Assembly (NCBI RefSeq): GCF_001279005.1
Contig: NZ_LGCN01000229.1
Location: 1 to 43,812, forward strand
Direction: 5' to 3'
DNA length: 43,812 nt
From: Streptomyces caelestis
Lineage (GTDB): Bacteria; Actinomycetota; Actinomycetes; Streptomycetales; Streptomycetaceae
Shown here in pieces: positions 31,210-39,986 of the stretch (within the stretch, counting starts at the first letter, position 1; each line of letters begins with the position of its first letter). The position numbers and the translations under genes are program-made. Below the pieces are notes generated by a model, which saw nothing but the letters and a program-made list of their open reading frames with translations, did no database searches and was not told where the DNA came from.

Positions 31210-31281
31210 TTGACGCGCCGCTCGGCCAGACCTTAGCGTCCGCCCGTCCCTAATGTTTCGGCTTCGGTTTCGAAACATTCG
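31210..31281 (+). promoter_or_regulatory. Xylanase promoter with palindromic operator
   Basis: TTGACG (31210-31215), an 18-base spacer and TAGCGT (31234-31239). Just downstream of the expected start is an inverted repeat: AATGTTTCG (31252-31260) and CGAAACATT (31271-31279). The second arm is part of CGAAACATTCG (31271-31281), one base from CGAAACTTTCG, the site found before streptomycete xylan/xyloside genes and bound by LacI-type repressors. This suggests xylan-inducible expression. Confidence 0.7.
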
Positions 31282-31313
31282 AGAACGAACGACGACGGAA
31301 TGAGACTCCCCGC

Positions 31314-32486
31314 ATGAGATCCATTCGTTTCGCCACCGTGGCCCTCGCCACCACCGCCCTGACCTTGCCGCTCATGACGGGCACGGCCACCGCCGGCCCG
31401 GCGGGCGGAGAGAAGGCCGCGCCGCACTCCCACGCCGCGCCCGACCGGCTGCGCTCGGCCGCTCCCGAGGGCTTCGTCGTGGGGACCGCCGTGGCAGGCG
31501 GCGGCCACCACCTGGAGCAGGACTACCCGGACCCGTTCACCTACGACAGGGAGTACCGGAAGATCCTGGGGCGCCAGTTCAGCTCGGTCTCCCCCGAGAA
31601 CCAGATGAAGTGGGACTACATCCACCCCGAGCGGGACCGCTACGACTTCGCCCAGGCCGACGCGATCGTCGAGTTCGCCAAGCGCAACAAGCAGGTCGTA
31701 CGCGGCCACACCCTGCTGTGGCACAGCCAGAACCCCGCGTGGCTGGAGGAGGGCGACTTCTCGAAGGAGGAGCTGCGCACCATCCTGCGCGAGCACGTCA
31801 CCACCGTCGTCGGCCGCTACGCCGGGAAGATCCAGCAGTGGGACGTCGCCAACGAGATCTTCGACGACCAGGGCGACCTGCGCACCCGGGACAACATCTG
31901 GATCCGTGAGCTGGGTCCGGGCATCGTCGCGGACGTCTTCCGATGGGTCCACGAGATCGACCCGAAGGCGAAGCTGTTCTTCAACGACTACAACGTCGAG
32001 AGCGTCAACGCGAAGAGCGACGCCTACTACGCCCTCATACAGGACCTGCTCGCCCAGGGCGTCCCCGTCCACGGCTTCTCCGTACAGGGCCACCTGAGCA
32101 CGCGGTACGGCTTCCCGGACGACCTGGAGGACAACCTGCGCCGGTTCGACGCGCTCGGCCTGGAGACGGCCGTCACCGAGCTGGACGTCCGCATGGACGT
32201 CCCCGAGGGCGGCGCGCCCACCAAGGCGCAGGAGCGGCAGCAGGCCGACTACTACCGGCGGACCCTGGAAGCGTGCCTGGCCGTCGAGGGCTGCGACTCG
32301 TTCACCATCTGGGGCTTCACCGACAAGTACTCGTGGGTGCCGGTGTTCTTCGAGGGCGAGGGCTTCGCGAACGTCATGACCGACGACTTCGACCGCAAGC
32401 CGGCCTTCTACGCCCTGCGGGACACGCTGAGGGAGGCGGCCCGGAAGGACGACTGCAAGAAGAGCCACAAGCACCGGAAGGGCTGA
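31314..32486 (+). CDS. Secreted endo-1,4-beta-xylanase, GH10
   Basis: 390 residues. A cleavable signal peptide (basic RSIRF, hydrophobic core to TATA-GPA, about residues 1-28) directs export. It is a single GH10 barrel without a carbohydrate-binding module. Substrate-site motifs ENQMKWDYIHPERDRYDF and GHTLLWHSQNPAW are present. Acid/base Glu181 is in WDVANEIFDD and nucleophile Glu289 in VTELDVRM. It cleaves internal beta-1,4 bonds of xylan outside the cell by the retaining mechanism. The C-terminal KKSHKHRKG tail is basic. A LacI-like operator lies in the leader and a 19-bp terminator follows. Confidence 0.93.
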   Translation: MRSIRFATVALATTALTLPLMTGTATAGPAGGEKAAPHSHAAPDRLRSAAPEGFVVGTAVAGGGHHLEQDYPDPFTYDREYRKILGRQFSSVSPENQMKWDYIHPERDRYDFAQADAIVEFAKRNKQVVRGHTLLWHSQNPAWLEEGDFSKEELRTILREHVTTVVGRYAGKIQQWDVANEIFDDQGDLRTRDNIWIRELGPGIVADVFRWVHEIDPKAKLFFNDYNVESVNAKSDAYYALIQDLLAQGVPVHGFSVQGHLSTRYGFPDDLEDNLRRFDALGLETAVTELDVRMDVPEGGAPTKAQERQQADYYRRTLEACLAVEGCDSFTIWGFTDKYSWVPVFFEGEGFANVMTDDFDRKPAFYALRDTLREAARKDDCKKSHKHRKG

Positions 32487-32498
32487 GGACGCCCACCG

Positions 32499-32540
32499 AC
32501 CGCCCCCGGACCGGCCGCGCACGGCCGGTCCGGGGGCGGT
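32499..32540. terminator. Bidirectional terminator between xylanase and methyltransferase genes
   Basis: A 19-bp perfect stem (32499-32517 with 32522-32540) closed by CGCA. It serves two convergent genes; no U-tract. Confidence 0.85.
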
Positions 32541-32564
32541 CCCCCTCCCGGCGCCCGGCGGGGC

Positions 32565-33386
32565 TCACGCCTTGCGGGCCACCGCCACGTACGCCCCGCT
32601 GTGGACGCCCTCCTGGCCCGGGACCGGCTCCCCGAGCTCCGGGTGCCACTCCTCGGCCGCCACGATGCCGGGGGCGACGACCTCCAGCCCTTCGAAGAAC
32701 CGGGCGAACCGGTCCCGGCTGCGCATGTCCATGGTGAGCCCGCCCGCCCGGTACAGGTCGATCACCTTCTTCGACGCCTCCTCCGGGTGGAAGTCGGGCG
32801 TGAGGTGGGACATGACCAGGTAACTGCCCGGCGCCAGCGCCTCCTTGAGCCGTTCCACCAGCTCGTACGCCCCGTCCTCGTCGCCGATGAAGTGCAGCAG
32901 CGCGATCAGGGAGAGCGCGACCGGCCGCTCGAAGTCCAGCGTCCTGCGCGCGCGCTCGACGATCGCGGCGGTGTCACGGGCGTCCGCCTGCACGTAGTCG
33001 ACGGCCCCCTCGGGGGTGCCCCGCAGCAGCGCCTCGGCGTGGACCAGGACGATCGGGTCGTTGTCGCAGTACACGATCCGCGCGTCGGCGGCGATCCCCT
33101 GGGCCACCTGGTGCAGGTTCGGCTCCGTCGGGATGCCGGTCCCGATGTCGAGGAACTGGCGCACGCCCTGGCCGGCCACCCAGCGGGTGGCACGGTGCAT
33201 GAACGCCCGGTTCATCCGCGCCATGACCGGAATGGGCGGCGCGAACGCCACGAGCTGCCTGCCCAGCTCCTCGTCCACCGGGTAGTTGTCCTTGCCGCCG
33301 AGGAACCAGTCGTACATCCGCGCGGGATGCGGCTTGGCGGTGTCGATCGGTATCGGAGCGTCCATGCCGAAGTCCTGCTGGTCCAC
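32565..33386 (-). CDS. SAM-dependent methyltransferase, DUF574/Methyltransf_19
   Basis: 273 residues from a GTG at 33386 (VDQQDFGMDAPIPIDTAKPHPARMYDWFLGGKDNYPVD) with AAGGGG upstream; a start at 33365 is possible. The HPARMYDWFLGGKDNY opening and FLDIGTGIPTEPNLHQVAQ SAM-binding loop are diagnostic for Methyltransf_19, a family expanded in streptomycetes whose substrates are largely unknown. There is no DPPY or PC motif of DNA methyltransferases, so it is not the missing DISARM methylase although drmC ends 116 bases upstream on the same strand. Confidence 0.9.
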   Translation of the reverse strand: MDQQDFGMDAPIPIDTAKPHPARMYDWFLGGKDNYPVDEELGRQLVAFAPPIPVMARMNRAFMHRATRWVAGQGVRQFLDIGTGIPTEPNLHQVAQGIAADARIVYCDNDPIVLVHAEALLRGTPEGAVDYVQADARDTAAIVERARRTLDFERPVALSLIALLHFIGDEDGAYELVERLKEALAPGSYLVMSHLTPDFHPEEASKKVIDLYRAGGLTMDMRSRDRFARFFEGLEVVAPGIVAAEEWHPELGEPVPGQEGVHSGAYVAVARKA

Positions 33387-33502
33387 GTCGTTTCCCCTTG
33401 TGCCGCACGGCAGTTGACCTTTTCCGGTCGTGATCGCCACGATAACCGGGCCCTGCCCGGCGCGATGCGCCGGGCACCCGCCGCCCTGTGGTCCGGGGAC
33501 AC

Positions 33503-34336
33503 CTACCGGGCGCGGCGCATCACTCCGGCCCCCGGGCTGATGAGCCAACGGAAGTGATCGACCAGGGGTTCCACCACCGCCGGGTCATGGAGGACCACGC
33601 CCACCTCGATGTTGTCCGACAGCCCGCGATCGGTCAGATTCGCGCTGCCCAGCAGGGCGGTGTGCCGGTCCGCGGCCAGCAGCTTCGCGTGCAGCACTCC
33701 TGCTCCGCCGCTCCGGTGCCAGACACGTACGTCGGCGGGGAGAGCGACGAAGGCCGTCGCGGCGTGGGTGGACTCCTCCAGGAGCAGGTCGACCTGAACC
33801 CCGCGTCGGGCCGCCCCGGCTATCGCCGCGACGACATCGTCCGCTCCGTAGACCGCGAAACTGGCGATCAAAAGTGAAGTGGAGGCCGAGTGGATGACCT
33901 CCAGCGCGATTCCGCGGGTCAGGCGCCCCGGCATGGCGGCACTGATGGGCCCGCTCACCACGGGCTGGGCGGGCAGCGGCCGTGGTGACGACCTGACGGC
34001 GGTGACTGCCAGGGCGAGCGCCGCGCCGGGCAGGCCGGGACATTCCGCACGCCAGACCTGGACGATCGCCTTCAGTTGCTCGGCCAGGCCCGCCGCGGGT
34101 TGACCGGCGGCGTAATGCATGACGCGTGGGTCTTCGGGACCCGTCGCACCGGACAGAAGCTCTTCCCATGCGGTGAGGAGATCGTCCGGAAGGCGGGCAC
34201 ACAGGGCGGCGAGAAGGCGGGGCAGGCGGTGCCCCGCACCGCCGTCACGAGCGGAGGGCACCCTCGCCTGCGGCCGGCCCGCGGCGTCGTGGGGACCCCG
34301 ATCACCGCCGCCCCCTGCGTCCCGGGGACCGCTCAC
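33503..34336 (-). CDS. drmC: DISARM phospholipase D-like protein DrmC
   Basis: 277 residues. The start is taken at the GTG at 34336, which overlaps the drmB stop as GTGA; a GTG at 34351 is also in frame. The C-terminal half has a PLD fold with one HKD motif: VLHAKLLAADRHTALLGSANL (His/Lys/Asp with the following GSAN). Upstream are SASTSLLIASFAVYG and GVQVDLLLEES strands. In DISARM, DrmC is the PLD-family core protein and has been reported to be dispensable for protection. The N-terminal ~100 residues are helical and variable. Last gene of the drmA-drmB-drmC operon. Confidence 0.85.
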   Translation of the reverse strand: MSGPRDAGGGGDRGPHDAAGRPQARVPSARDGGAGHRLPRLLAALCARLPDDLLTAWEELLSGATGPEDPRVMHYAAGQPAAGLAEQLKAIVQVWRAECPGLPGAALALAVTAVRSSPRPLPAQPVVSGPISAAMPGRLTRGIALEVIHSASTSLLIASFAVYGADDVVAAIAGAARRGVQVDLLLEESTHAATAFVALPADVRVWHRSGGAGVLHAKLLAADRHTALLGSANLTDRGLSDNIEVGVVLHDPAVVEPLVDHFRWLISPGAGVMRRAR

Positions 34337-36186
34337 GGCCTGAACGCGCACATGTCGCCCGCCAGGGTCTCAACGAGCAGGGCCCGGTCCAGGTAGTGGT
34401 TCCCCCGCTCGCAGGACGTCTCCGCCGCGAACAGGCACGCATGGCAGGCGGCGCCGTGCAGACGGCCGTGGTCCCGCGGATCGTGCTCGGCGCACATCGG
34501 GTCGGAACTGCACAGTCTGGCCTCGTCCAGGGCCCGGTCGAGGGCCGGTCCGAGTCGCTCGCTGCGGCCGAGGGAGACCAGTCCGCCCAGGGTGCCTTCG
34601 CTGTCCGGCGCGGCGGTGTACAGCAAAATGCCGGACATGGGGTCGGGGCCGGAGCGGGCGTAGACGCGTTCCGCTATGCCGGAGGCCCCGTAGCCGCACT
34701 CCAGGGCGAACTGGCGGATGAGGACGTGCGCGAGGGTATGCAGCAGGACGTAGCGGATGCCCGGCCAGCGCGGCTCCATCCCCCGGGCCAGGCACCAGTC
34801 CAGGTGGGCCGCCTGGAGCACCCGCTCGCGGGCGAGTACGGTCTCCTGCCGTTCCCAGGCGGACAGACGTGCCTCGTTGAGGGCCAGGAACACCCCCTCC
34901 CCGCGCAGTTCGGCACAGGGGACCCACGTCGGGTCCGTCCTGCTGAGCGAGGCTCCGGCCGATGCCTGGGTCTCCTCGGCCGGCAGCCATTCCGGAGCCT
35001 CGATCCGGGTGAAGCCGGTCAGGGCCGACACCTCGCGCAGCCGGTGCACCAGGACGACGCTGTCGAGCCAGTCCGCGGTCCCGGCCGGGACCCGCCGTTC
35101 CCGTACGGTCGTGAAGTCGGGCAGTGTGTGGTCGCGTGGCTGGGTGAAGGCCCGCCACTCGGGGGTGGTGAGGTCGAACTCGTCGTCCTCCTCGCTCTGT
35201 TCACCGGAGAGTGACTGCGCTTCCCGGGTGATCGCGGTCCACACCGCGTCCGCCCCGTACTGCTCCAGCTCCGGCCAGCAGGCCTGGGTGGGCAGCAGCA
35301 TCTTGGCGGCGTCGGCCGGAACCGCGGCGAGCGGGGACAGCAGGCTCCAGTGTTCCTTGACCGCCTGCGTGAGCGGTTCCTCGGCCCGGGGGATGCTGAA
35401 CACCCGCAGCTGGGAGGCGAACCAGCTGTTGGTGGCGCCGAGCGAGATGGTGCGGGCGTGCTGGTCGCAGTCCGGGGTGAAGGTGCCGAGGTGCGGGTGG
35501 TGGCCACGGCACGCCGGGAGGTTCCGCTCGCCGGCATGGCCCAGGGCGTCGGCCATGGAGCGGACCTTGTCGCAGGTGCAGCGGACGAAGACGTTGGCGG
35601 CCTCACCGGTGGTGCCGGCCACGGTCAGGGTCAGGGTGCCCCCCTCGCAGGGAGTGGCTCCGCCGTGGACGAAGTAGACCCACGGGAAGTCGTCCATGTG
35701 TCCGTCCGGGCAGGCGACGAGAAAGCGGGCGGGAAGCGCGGTCGGCTGCCCCTTGCCGCCACCACCGCAGTTGGCGTGGACGTACTTGGTCTTCTCCGGG
35801 CGGTACAGGTTGGGCCGGAGCTGGAAGAGGCCGCTGGAGGCGGGGGCGAGCTGGTTGCAGCGTTCACGCGAGCACCGCAGCCAGCGGGGGAACAGGCTGA
35901 CCGGAACGCCCGTCCTGGTCCAGTCGCCGTAGGGGTCGGACGGGTTCTCCGGGAGGTGCGGAGGGGTGCGCAGGGCGGCCACCTGGTTGCCCAGGCGGCG
36001 GCGGACGGCGGCGAGCAGCCGGTCCTCGGTCAGGACGCGTGCGCGGACCGGATCCCAGTCGTCCAGTCCCATGACCATGGTGGACAGGTTGGGCAGGTCG
36101 GTGACGGCCCCGATGCCGTAGGTGTGCAGCAGCTGGCTGGGGCGCAGCTCGCCGACGCGGAGCGCCTGGGGTGCGGGGCTGGTCAT
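34333..36186 (-). CDS. drmB: DISARM protein DrmB (DUF1998)
   Basis: 617 residues, ATG at 36186 overlapping the drmA stop as ATGA. N-terminus LRVGELRPSQLLHTYGIGAVTDLPNLSTMVMGLDDW is typical. Cys-rich segments (CSRERCNQL near 110, ANCGGGGKGQ, ARFLVACPDGHMDDFPW near 160) suggest zinc binding. DUF1998 is near the C-terminus: RYVLLHTLAHVLIRQFALECGYGASGIAERVY, followed by a Cys cluster (CSSDPMCAEH ... GAACHACLFAAETSCERGNHYLDR). In DISARM, DrmB binds DrmA to form the DNA-engaging DrmAB complex. Confidence 0.9.
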   Translation of the reverse strand: MTSPAPQALRVGELRPSQLLHTYGIGAVTDLPNLSTMVMGLDDWDPVRARVLTEDRLLAAVRRRLGNQVAALRTPPHLPENPSDPYGDWTRTGVPVSLFPRWLRCSRERCNQLAPASSGLFQLRPNLYRPEKTKYVHANCGGGGKGQPTALPARFLVACPDGHMDDFPWVYFVHGGATPCEGGTLTLTVAGTTGEAANVFVRCTCDKVRSMADALGHAGERNLPACRGHHPHLGTFTPDCDQHARTISLGATNSWFASQLRVFSIPRAEEPLTQAVKEHWSLLSPLAAVPADAAKMLLPTQACWPELEQYGADAVWTAITREAQSLSGEQSEEDDEFDLTTPEWRAFTQPRDHTLPDFTTVRERRVPAGTADWLDSVVLVHRLREVSALTGFTRIEAPEWLPAEETQASAGASLSRTDPTWVPCAELRGEGVFLALNEARLSAWERQETVLARERVLQAAHLDWCLARGMEPRWPGIRYVLLHTLAHVLIRQFALECGYGASGIAERVYARSGPDPMSGILLYTAAPDSEGTLGGLVSLGRSERLGPALDRALDEARLCSSDPMCAEHDPRDHGRLHGAACHACLFAAETSCERGNHYLDRALLVETLAGDMCAFRP

Positions 36187-39100
36187 GAGTTCTCCCAGGG
36201 GTCCTCGTCACGGTCGCGGTCGGTGGCGTCGTCGGCCGGCTGCTGTCGCGGCATGTAGGGCGGTTCGTCTCCGGCCGCCCCGTCCACCGTCTCGCCGGAG
36301 AAGATCAGACGGACCGGTGGTTCCACCTCACGCAGCGAGGTCGGGCAGGTCATGAGCCGCCACGGGCCGCTGTCGGGTTCGATCAGCAGGGGAGCGACAT
36401 CGCCCTGGCGTCTGGCGGCGCGGTAGCCGAGCACGGCGCCCGGTGCCCGCCGCTTCTGCTCCCAGTGGTCCAGGCGTGCGTCGAGCCGGGCGCGCACCTC
36501 GTCCACCACGTGCCGGTCCGCGGTGACGTCCCGGGCCCGCAGCTCCAACGAGCGGACGGCGTGGCTGACCACTTCGCCGCGGCGGTCCACGTACTGGGCC
36601 CCGCGGTTGGCGTTGTAGTCCGGCTTGAGGTTGCGGACCAGTGCCGCCAGGACCCCGGTGAGCCCTCGGTCCACGGCCCGGTCGGCGAAGGGGGTCACGG
36701 ACAGCGCCTCGACGTGCTGGTAGAGCGTCGCGTGGAAGGACTCGAACGTCTCGTAGTGCGAGAGGTCCCGTGGCCGCGCCCAGTTGAGCAGGGTGAAGAC
36801 CAGGCCGGGGGCCCGGCGGCCGACGCGGCTGGTGGCCTGGATGTACTCGGCGGTCGACTTGGGCTGGTTGTTGACGATCATCACGCCCAGGCGTGCGACG
36901 TCCACGCCGACGGCAATCATGTTGGTGGCGAGCAGCACGTCGATGGGCCGGGGCGATCCCTTGGCGCGCCGGCCGAATCCGACGTCCAGCTTCTCCAGGA
37001 TGTCGGGGATGGCCTCGGAGGCCATCCGGCTGGTCAGCTCGGCCGGCTCCCCGATGCGCCGCACGGACAGTCCCCGCTCGTCGGTGCGCAGCAGCCTGGC
37101 CGCCACGTCGTCCTCCACCAGCCGCCGCATACCGCCGAGGTCGCGCAGGCTGTTGAAGTAGCCGACCGACGTCATGTAGGGGTCGGTGAGTTCGCTCGCG
37201 CCGTATGTCTCGTACAGGTGCTGCGCGGCGGCGAGCTGGGCGACGAACACCCTGATGGCGACGGACTTGGTCCGCACGCCCGGCGCGCAGATGCCCATGT
37301 AGCGGCGGCCGGGTGTCTCGTCGGTGCGGCGGCGCCGGGCGAAGAAGGTGTCGTCCGCGCTCAGCCCGGACGGGGGGAAGACGGCCGTCCGGCGGGCGAA
37401 GAGATCGTGGATCTGCCGGTCGGCGCGGCGGACGGTGGCCGTGGACGCGATCACCTTGGGGCGCACGCTGTGGCCGGGTTCGGGCTCCCAGGTGGAGAGC
37501 CGGTCCACCACCGTCTCGTACAGGCCGGTGAGGGAGCCGAGCGGGCCCGAGATGAGGTGCAGCTCGTCCTGGACGATCAGGTCCGGCGGCCGTACCCGCG
37601 GGGCGTCGACGGTGGAGGCCGAGGGGTGGTTTCCGGAGGCCGGATGGCTGGACGACTCCCAGTCCGTGTCCACGGCGGAGGGGGTGACGTACCCGTGCCG
37701 GGTGCACCGCCGGGACACCTGCCCGAACAGGGCCTGGGTGTCGCCCTTCCAGGGCAGCTGGGCGAACTTGTCGACCGTGGCGATGACGAGTGCGGGCGGG
37801 AAGCGGTAGATCTCCTCGTCGACCACGAGGACGGGCAGCCCCTGCTCGTCGGCGGGTAGTCCGAAGACGCTTCCGCCGAAGGGGCACTCGTAGGCGTCCG
37901 GGCAGGTGATGAAGGTGCGCCGCAGCGTGGTGTCGACGCCGATGTCGCGGCCGGCTTCCATCTTGGATCCGCACCAGGGGCAGCTGGTCAGCTGGTGCGG
38001 CGACCCCATCCGTCCGAAGCCGCCGAACCCCTTGTCCCGCTTGCGCTCCTTGGCCCAGTCCGCCGCCTGGTCGGTGGTGTTGGGGGTGACCCGGCCGCCC
38101 ACCCACAGCCCGATGCGGAACGGGTTGCGCCCCCAGCGGTCCGGCGTCTCACGGCGGATCACCTCGCAGGCGCAGATCAGCGCGGTGGCGCGCTGGAACT
38201 GCTGGATGGTGAGCAGCCGCAGCGTGTACCGCATGATCACGGCCACCCCGTGCTCGGCGTCCAGCCCACCCAGGTGGGGCTTGCGGCGCCGGATGGCCAG
38301 GGTGAACGCGGTCAGGCCCAGGTACGCCTCGGTCTTGCCGCCGCCGGTGGGGAACCACAGCAGGTCGGCCAGCGCGCCCTGGTCGTCCGCCCGCTCCGGG
38401 TGCGTAGGGTCGGCGAGCGAGGGCAGGTTGAGCAGCAGGAACGCCAGCTGGAACGGGCGCCAGCTGCGGTTCTCCGGGAGGTCGGCCCGCTGGACCGCCT
38501 CCTGAAGCGACTGCGCCGGTGAACGTCGGCGGTCGGCCGCCGCGATCGTGTGTACCCGCTGATGTGCCATGGCGCGGTTGGTGAACCGGAACGCCGCGAG
38601 CGCCTCGGGGTCGTCCCGCAGCAGGTCGATGCCGGCCTGGATGCGGTCGGCCGCCCGCCCGGCCCGCCACATGTTCGCCTCGGCCTCGGAGCGGTAGACG
38701 TCGAGCCCGGAGGCCGGATCGTCCACCGACGCGAGCTGCCGCACGATCCAGGAGCGGTAGCCGTCGACCAGCGGAAGGAGCGCGGCACGCAGCGGCTCCG
38801 GCTCCAGTTCGCTCAGTTCGCGCATGTCCAGCACGAGGTCGGTGAGCTCCGGCAGGTCGTGATCGCGCTCGTCCCGGTGCGGATCGGGCACGTCCGTGTG
38901 GGGCACCTCGTACGTCGGCGTAGCCGTGGTGGAGACGCGCACCGCGCGCCGCGGGTCGTCCGGGTCCGCCTCGGCGTGCACGCCCGTCCCGTGCCCCACC
39001 GCGAACTCGGGGTGGAACCGGTACGTCATGGCGAGCGAACGCCGCTCGTCCTCGTCACCGCCGGCCGGGTCCGCGTTCCGCCGGGGGAGGAAGGGGGCGG

Positions 39101-39803
39101 TGCCGGACGCTCCCGTGACCGTCATGGAGGCCTGGAACATCCAGTGGGCCGAACCGGGCCGGTCCTCCTGGCCGTTGACGAGGAAGAGGGACACCAGCCA
39201 CGAGCCCTCGTGCCGCCGGGCCCGGCCGCGCACGACGACGTGCGGGAAGTCGCGTGCGTGCACCGGCTGTGCCGACAGCTTCCCCTCCACCAGTTTCACC
39301 GTGACCCGGCCCGAGCAGGGCACCCGGTGGAACACCCGGCGGGGATTGCCCTCGATCTTCGACTCGCCCCGCTCGTATTGTGCCCAGGAGCAGTCGACGG
39401 TGAGTTCCTGCACTCCGTCCTCCACGCGCAGGGTCAGCCCCAGCGTGGAGGGGTGCAGGCTGGGCACGTTGGGCGCGGACGGCTCCGGGTCACCGGCCTC
39501 CGGCTCCAGCTCGGGCGTCATGCCGGGCTCGTCGAGCGTGTCCGGCACGATCTCCTTGCCGACCGGCCGCACGCCGCCGTGCTCCTCGCGGCGGCCCCCG
39601 GGCGCCAGCCGCCCGATGATGTAGTGGTCCATCGGGTTGCCGGTCAGTTCCTCGGGCTCGTCCCCGTCCGGTCCCAGCAGGTCCCGCACCACCAGCTCGG
39701 CGAGCCGGTCGCGCAGCTGCTGCGGGGTGGGCGCGGCGAGCACCGGGTCGGCGGGGTCCGGGCCGGTGCCGGAGACGGCGAGGGATTCCTGGGTCACGGG
39801 CAC
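36183..39803 (-). CDS. drmA: DISARM helicase DrmA
   Basis: 1206 residues from a GTG at 39803; a GTG at 39797 is a likely alternative, as a -10-like TAGTCT ends directly before the first GTG, which would make the mRNA leaderless from 39797. Superfamily 2 helicase: Walker A PTGGGKT (485-491), DELH box (746-749), motif III STAT (787-790), motif V/VI ATNMIAVGVDVARLG and QATSRVGR (about 959-996). A zinc-ribbon-like insert has Cys608/Cys611 and Cys634/Cys640. The N-terminal ~450 residues are the DrmA-specific region. It forms the translocating core of DISARM with DrmB. No methylase, drmD or drmE is adjacent. Confidence 0.92.
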   Translation of the reverse strand: MPVTQESLAVSGTGPDPADPVLAAPTPQQLRDRLAELVVRDLLGPDGDEPEELTGNPMDHYIIGRLAPGGRREEHGGVRPVGKEIVPDTLDEPGMTPELEPEAGDPEPSAPNVPSLHPSTLGLTLRVEDGVQELTVDCSWAQYERGESKIEGNPRRVFHRVPCSGRVTVKLVEGKLSAQPVHARDFPHVVVRGRARRHEGSWLVSLFLVNGQEDRPGSAHWMFQASMTVTGASGTAPFLPRRNADPAGGDEDERRSLAMTYRFHPEFAVGHGTGVHAEADPDDPRRAVRVSTTATPTYEVPHTDVPDPHRDERDHDLPELTDLVLDMRELSELEPEPLRAALLPLVDGYRSWIVRQLASVDDPASGLDVYRSEAEANMWRAGRAADRIQAGIDLLRDDPEALAAFRFTNRAMAHQRVHTIAAADRRRSPAQSLQEAVQRADLPENRSWRPFQLAFLLLNLPSLADPTHPERADDQGALADLLWFPTGGGKTEAYLGLTAFTLAIRRRKPHLGGLDAEHGVAVIMRYTLRLLTIQQFQRATALICACEVIRRETPDRWGRNPFRIGLWVGGRVTPNTTDQAADWAKERKRDKGFGGFGRMGSPHQLTSCPWCGSKMEAGRDIGVDTTLRRTFITCPDAYECPFGGSVFGLPADEQGLPVLVVDEEIYRFPPALVIATVDKFAQLPWKGDTQALFGQVSRRCTRHGYVTPSAVDTDWESSSHPASGNHPSASTVDAPRVRPPDLIVQDELHLISGPLGSLTGLYETVVDRLSTWEPEPGHSVRPKVIASTATVRRADRQIHDLFARRTAVFPPSGLSADDTFFARRRRTDETPGRRYMGICAPGVRTKSVAIRVFVAQLAAAQHLYETYGASELTDPYMTSVGYFNSLRDLGGMRRLVEDDVAARLLRTDERGLSVRRIGEPAELTSRMASEAIPDILEKLDVGFGRRAKGSPRPIDVLLATNMIAVGVDVARLGVMIVNNQPKSTAEYIQATSRVGRRAPGLVFTLLNWARPRDLSHYETFESFHATLYQHVEALSVTPFADRAVDRGLTGVLAALVRNLKPDYNANRGAQYVDRRGEVVSHAVRSLELRARDVTADRHVVDEVRARLDARLDHWEQKRRAPGAVLGYRAARRQGDVAPLLIEPDSGPWRLMTCPTSLREVEPPVRLIFSGETVDGAAGDEPPYMPRQQPADDATDRDRDEDPWENS

Positions 39804-39985
39804 AGACTAGGCCGGACCGCTGACAACCGGCAGTGACGTGAAACAGGGCCCCCGACCGCTTCCGGCCGAAACGTGATCACTGTTCTTGGCGTCGAATGTG
39901 ACGCTCGTTACTCTCCGCTCGCCGGAGGGTACGAGGCGCGTACGGCCGTCGGGCGGTAAGGGGCGCGGAGGGCACGCGGGGGGCT
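39804..39985. promoter_or_regulatory. Divergent promoter region of drmA and the DUF4365 gene
   Basis: Leftward: TAGTCT on the minus strand (39809-39804) is followed by GTGCCC and GTG, the spacing of leaderless streptomycete mRNAs; no good -35 is seen. Rightward: TTGGCG (39886-39891), 17 bases, TACTCT (39909-39914). Between them lies an 8-bp palindrome, GTGATCAC (39873-39880), a possible shared regulator site. Confidence 0.6.
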
Positions 39986-39986
39986 G

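Noticed and set aside
32565..33386. The adjacent methyltransferase as the DISARM methylase
   Set aside because: It is DUF574/Methyltransf_19, without the DPPY or PC motif of DNA methyltransferases, and this family is common throughout streptomycetes.
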